This document shows, one piece after another, positions 12,919 to 15,716 of a DNA stretch of 15,716 nucleotides (position 1 is its first letter; every line of letters starts with the position of its first letter). A program made the translations under genes and the position numbers. The notes beneath the pieces were generated by a model. It ran no database searches. It had not been told where the DNA came from and saw only the letters and a program-made list of their open reading frames with translations. The stretch lies in the NCBI GenBank assembly GCA_030649435.1, contig JAUSKE010000070.1, positions 1 through 15,716 of the forward strand. Direction: 5' to 3'. The DNA comes from Deltaproteobacteria bacterium (GTDB lineage Bacteria > UBA10199 > JACPAL01 > JACOUP01).

Positions 12919-13924
12919 CAATCAGGATATCCGGATCGAGGAACGTCCCATCCCTTCCATCGGGGCTGGTGAGTTGTTGATCAAGATCCGCTCGACCGGT
13001 ATCTGCGGCAGCGACATCATGGAATGGTATCGCGTAGGCAAGGCTCCTAGGATCCTTGGTCATGAAATTGCCGGCGAGATCGTCGGTATCGGCGATGGCG
13101 TAAAAGGGTATAAAGAAGGGGATCGTGTCGCCGCCTCACACCATGTCCCCTGCTACCAGTGTCACTATTGTCAGTTAGGTCATCATACCCTCTGCGACAC
13201 ATTGAGAACGACAAACTTCGATCCGGGCGGTTTTTCGGAATATGTCCGCCTCCCAGCGATCAATGTCCGTCACGGCGTCTACCGACTTCCTAAAGAATTA
13301 ACTTTTGAAGAGGCAACCTTCATTGAGCCTTTGGCTTGCGTCCTTCGCGGTCAGAACAAGGCAGGGGTTAGGCCGGGTCAAACGGTATTGATCATCGGTA
13401 GCGGGATCGCCGGAACTCTGCACCTCCAACTGGCGAAAAGTCGAGGGGCGGAGAAGGTTGTCGCTGTCGATCTGTCTGATTTTCGCTTGGAGACAGCCCG
13501 AAATTTCGGTGCTGATGCCGTTTACAAGGCAACGGAAGATGTCGCCACACGGCTTCGCGAATTGAATGATGGCCGCTTAGCTGATGTTGTCATCGTCTGC
13601 ACTGAGGCGAAACCGGCTATCCTCCAAGCACTGGGTTGCGTGGAGCGAGGCGGTACGGTCCTTTTTTTCGCACTCGTGAGTCCCGACGTCGTCATCCCGA
13701 TGCCGATGAATGAAATCTTTTGGCAAAAAGGGGCAACCCTCATGAGCTCTTATGCCGCCAGCCCCGAGGATCACCACAACTCCCTCAAACTGATTCAGGA
13801 TCGAAAAGTGAACGTGCAGAAGATGATCAGTCACCACCTGGGTCTTTCCGAAATTGGAACCGGCTTTCAGATTATGACCAAGGCCCAAAACTCTCTTAAA
13901 GTTGTCCTCGATCCAGCCCGCTAA
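12896..13924 (+). CDS. Zinc-dependent medium-chain alcohol/polyol dehydrogenase (second of two)
   Basis: The 342-residue protein begins MRVATYYNNQDIRIEERPIP. Catalytic-zinc residues are Cys37 (GICGSD), His56 and Glu57 (LGHEIAG) and Glu144 (IEPLAC); structural-zinc cysteines are 86, 89, 92 and 100; the Rossmann motif is GSGIAG (168-173). The second strand ends VVAVDLS with Asp192, pointing to NAD(H), unlike the first dehydrogenase. The start inside the aldolase gene (23-base overlap) indicates translational coupling. The frame extends back to 12812 but those residues have no family counterpart. The substrate is unknown, perhaps a sugar, polyol or their phosphate made or cleaved by the aldolase. 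Its stop overlaps that of the convergent ChaN-like gene. Confidence 0.9.
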   Translation: MRVATYYNNQDIRIEERPIPSIGAGELLIKIRSTGICGSDIMEWYRVGKAPRILGHEIAGEIVGIGDGVKGYKEGDRVAASHHVPCYQCHYCQLGHHTLCDTLRTTNFDPGGFSEYVRLPAINVRHGVYRLPKELTFEEATFIEPLACVLRGQNKAGVRPGQTVLIIGSGIAGTLHLQLAKSRGAEKVVAVDLSDFRLETARNFGADAVYKATEDVATRLRELNDGRLADVVIVCTEAKPAILQALGCVERGGTVLFFALVSPDVVIPMPMNEIFWQKGATLMSSYAASPEDHHNSLKLIQDRKVNVQKMISHHLGLSEIGTGFQIMTKAQNSLKVVLDPAR

Positions 13925-15540
13925 ACTCTCTCGGGAAGCTTCACCCCTCGAATCTTTCGAAGAAGTTTCATGTAGACACGAAACGGCTCCCCTTCCTCTT
14001 TAAACGGATTTTTAAAAACCTCTCTTACCTCTTCCTTAGAAATCTTCTCCTGAAGGAGGGCATAATAAAGCCGGTCCCCCAGCATATAGCCAAGACCGTG
14101 GGTCACCCCGAAAAAAACTTCTGGATTTCGCCTGAGAATTTTCTGGTAGGTAATCGGTTCCCCTTCTCTCTCGAGTAATTTGTGATCCAGAATCAGGGAG
14201 GCCATTTCAAGTTCGAGCCTCCTCTTTTTAGGGAGCTGGGTCACCTTCAGGTATTGGACCAGGCGCTGATAGTCCTTTTCGTGAAAACATTTTCGTTTGT
14301 GATTAATAATCTTGGACCCGAAGAAACCTAACGCCTCATGAAGGGCGTTGGCATAAAAGGCATCGACGATCTTGCGCGGGAATTCCAGCCCGGCTGTTAG
14401 GATCCGAGTGTAGTGTGCCGCCTCCTCCGAGGCATGATTGATGGAGAGATTCGCAAGATAAACGATCTTCTTTTTGGGGATGAAATAACTTTCAGAGGCC
14501 AAGATCTGCCTCTTGATCTGGGCCAGCTCCTTCCGGTCGAAGGCTTTGTCTTCCTCAAGACGCTCCAAGAAGCTTAAATCACCACAGGTGAAAATTTCTA
14601 TCTCTTCAACCTTGGCAGGAAGCTTTATTTCAAGAAACTCGGAGACCCTCCGAACCAATTCCAAAAAATTAGATTTGGCATCGGCATAATCGATCTCCCC
14701 CCCCTCTTGTTCCAGCCAGTTCAAATAAGACTGCTGCCAGACAATCGGCGGTGTATTCAGAATACAGAAACTTTTTTCATCCAGCTGGACGATCTCCGTC
14801 TTCTCCTCCAACTCTTCTTGAGCGAGCTTCCAGTAAATCGACTCGCTATTTTGATAGATGATTAGCTCTTTTTTGACCAACTTGTTCTTTTTGAGGAGGA
14901 GACCCACTTCTCGCGGGAGATGCTCCGGGGCCACGTGAAGATCCCCTGTGAAGATAATGAACTTTGTCCCCGGATTCTGTTTGAGGCGGTGGGCAATGAT
15001 CTTGGCACTTTCGATATCCCGCCTCTTGAGGGAACAACTCAAAGAGGGGCACCATTCAATCCCAAAAAGAGGGATCTTATGGTAACGGACAAAATCAAAA
15101 ACTGGTTTGAAGTTTTCCCAGAGATCAAAATACCAATATTTTCTGAACTGGATTTTCTTGAGAAATAATTCCTCTTCAATCTCTCCGGCAAGAAAAGCAT
15201 TTAAAACTTTCTGGTGTTTCTTTTGAACCAGCTCGAGACAGATCCCCAAGCGATCGGTCTTATCGATGATCAATTTTAGAAGGCGTAAAAGTGACCGCTG
15301 AGATTGTTTGTTGGTATGATAATCGCCAAGGTAGATAATATCCGCTTCGAGAACCGCCTGAAGCAGCTCTTCGATGTTAGAAATTGACTCATAAGAACGA
15401 ACATGTTTCTTGTATTGCCGCTCATACGCCTCAAAGCCTCTCTCTTTGACGGAGACCTGACTCTTAATAAAATCATCATTCCTCTCAAAAATCTTTTGTT
15501 GGAGACGAAGAAGCTCTTCCCTGGGAGACGGTTTCTTCAT
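13921..15540 (-). CDS. ChaN/Tiki-superfamily domain protein with a large uncharacterised C-terminal half
   Basis: The 539-residue product has no signal peptide or lipobox (it starts MKKPSPREELLRLQQKIFER), so it is probably cytoplasmic. Residues about 60-230 fit the ChaN/haem-binding-uptake (DUF399, Tiki/TraB-like) domain: ADIIYLGDYHTNKQSQ (66-81), CLELVQKKHQKVLNAFLAGEI (101-121), a WENFKPVFDFVRYHKIPLFGIEW stretch (141-163) and FIIFTGDLHVAPEHLP (194-209), with the paired GD.H elements of that fold. Classical ChaN is a roughly 280-residue lipoprotein. Here about 300 further residues, mostly helical, follow, with NHASEEAAH and NALHEALGFFGSK as striking His/Glu motifs. I do not recognise that part. 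It is divergent from the next exported protein and convergent with the second dehydrogenase. Confidence 0.7.
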   Translation of the reverse strand: MKKPSPREELLRLQQKIFERNDDFIKSQVSVKERGFEAYERQYKKHVRSYESISNIEELLQAVLEADIIYLGDYHTNKQSQRSLLRLLKLIIDKTDRLGICLELVQKKHQKVLNAFLAGEIEEELFLKKIQFRKYWYFDLWENFKPVFDFVRYHKIPLFGIEWCPSLSCSLKRRDIESAKIIAHRLKQNPGTKFIIFTGDLHVAPEHLPREVGLLLKKNKLVKKELIIYQNSESIYWKLAQEELEEKTEIVQLDEKSFCILNTPPIVWQQSYLNWLEQEGGEIDYADAKSNFLELVRRVSEFLEIKLPAKVEEIEIFTCGDLSFLERLEEDKAFDRKELAQIKRQILASESYFIPKKKIVYLANLSINHASEEAAHYTRILTAGLEFPRKIVDAFYANALHEALGFFGSKIINHKRKCFHEKDYQRLVQYLKVTQLPKKRRLELEMASLILDHKLLEREGEPITYQKILRRNPEVFFGVTHGLGYMLGDRLYYALLQEKISKEEVREVFKNPFKEEGEPFRVYMKLLRKIRGVKLPERV

Positions 15541-15551
15541 GAGGTCTTGGG

Positions 15552-15560
15552 ATCATAGCA
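15552..15560 (-). promoter_or_regulatory. Extended -10 promoter for the ChaN-like gene
   Basis: On the minus strand TGCTATGAT (15560-15552) is an extended -10 (TG-N-TATGAT, 5 of 6 to consensus). It ends 11 nt before the ATG. No good -35 is visible, as often with extended -10 promoters. Confidence 0.45.
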
Positions 15561-15568
15561 TGAATCTG

Positions 15569-15597
15569 TTGAAAAAGCACCTTTCACCTGCTAGACC
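15569..15597 (+). promoter_or_regulatory. Predicted promoter for the right-edge exported protein
   Basis: TTGAAA (15569-15574), 17 nt, then TAGACC (15592-15597), ending 9 nt before the ATG at 15607 with no Shine-Dalgarno. The -10 lies in AGACCTC, one arm of an inverted repeat with GAGGTCT at 15541-15547. Confidence 0.35.
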
Positions 15598-15606
15598 TCG
15601 TCTCTC

Positions 15607-15716
15607 ATGCGATTCTTAAGGATCCCAATCATTCTCTGTCTGTTTCTTAGCCTCTCCCCCAAGACCTTTGGATTCAGCTCACCCAATGTGCCAATTGATA
15701 ATCCGATCTATCGCGA
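15607..15716 (+). CDS. Exported protein, N-terminal part only, cut by window edge
   Basis: Thirty-six codons are visible. The protein begins MRFLRIPIILCLFLSLSP, a signal peptide with a basic start and hydrophobic core, with likely cleavage after KTFG. The mature start SSPNVPIDNPIYR recalls the N-terminus of outer-membrane proteins of the Wzi/capsule-assembly or SLH-porin kind ('NVPLD.PVYRD'), but the fragment is too short to decide. There is no lipobox. It is divergent from the ChaN-like gene. Confidence 0.6.
   Translation, partial: MRFLRIPIILCLFLSLSPKTFGFSSPNVPIDNPIYR

Overview
This window looks like a chromosomal segment of an uncultured Gram-negative bacterium. Two genes (at 2055-3098 and at the right edge) encode secreted proteins of outer-membrane type, and the housekeeping genes look proteobacterial. 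A deltaproteobacterium-like lineage is my best guess, but it is an inference from gene content and has not been tested by phylogeny. All coding space is accounted for, and no gap between genes exceeds about 180 bases. I see no rRNA, tRNA, CRISPR array, transposase or integrase.

Layout. (1) 1-1572, minus strand: amino-sugar genes glmU and glmS (glmS cut by the left edge), start/stop coupled, together leading from fructose-6-phosphate to UDP-GlcNAc. (2) 1636-4094: ssb, a DUF3187-type outer-membrane protein and thioredoxin reductase trxB. (3) 4095-6200: an accessory-looking, A+T-richer stretch holding a membrane-anchored protein of unknown function, a 49-residue ORF with a very strong ribosome binding site, and dinD, a DNA-damage-inducible BRO-N protein preceded by a GTTCA/TGAAC palindrome. 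(4) 6203-9084: a PLP-dependent aminotransferase interrupted in frame by two unrelated palindromic repeats, then divergent comM/yifB. (5) 9094-13924: a small helical protein, myo-inositol-1-phosphate synthase, a zinc dehydrogenase, and a divergent two-gene operon of an LsrF/DhnA-type class I aldolase plus a second zinc dehydrogenase. The last three genes share an intergenic region built on a long imperfect dyad that carries both -35 boxes, suggesting joint control of an uncharacterised sugar or polyol pathway. (6) 13921-15716: a ChaN/Tiki-type protein with a large unknown C-terminal half, and the start of an exported protein.

Two patterns cut across the genes. First, many genes (glmU, DUF3187, trxB, dinD, the aminotransferase, the aldolase, the ChaN-like gene and the last partial gene) have no Shine-Dalgarno sequence, but have a sigma70-like -10 ending only 6-13 nt before the start codon. 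That is the geometry of leaderless mRNAs. A smaller set (ssb, the 49-residue ORF, the 112-residue gene and the inositol synthase) has clear Shine-Dalgarno sequences. Second, short palindromic repeats have spread through the region (6372-6432, 6765-6800, 7491-7517, 4131-4156), and two of them became protein-coding inside the aminotransferase.
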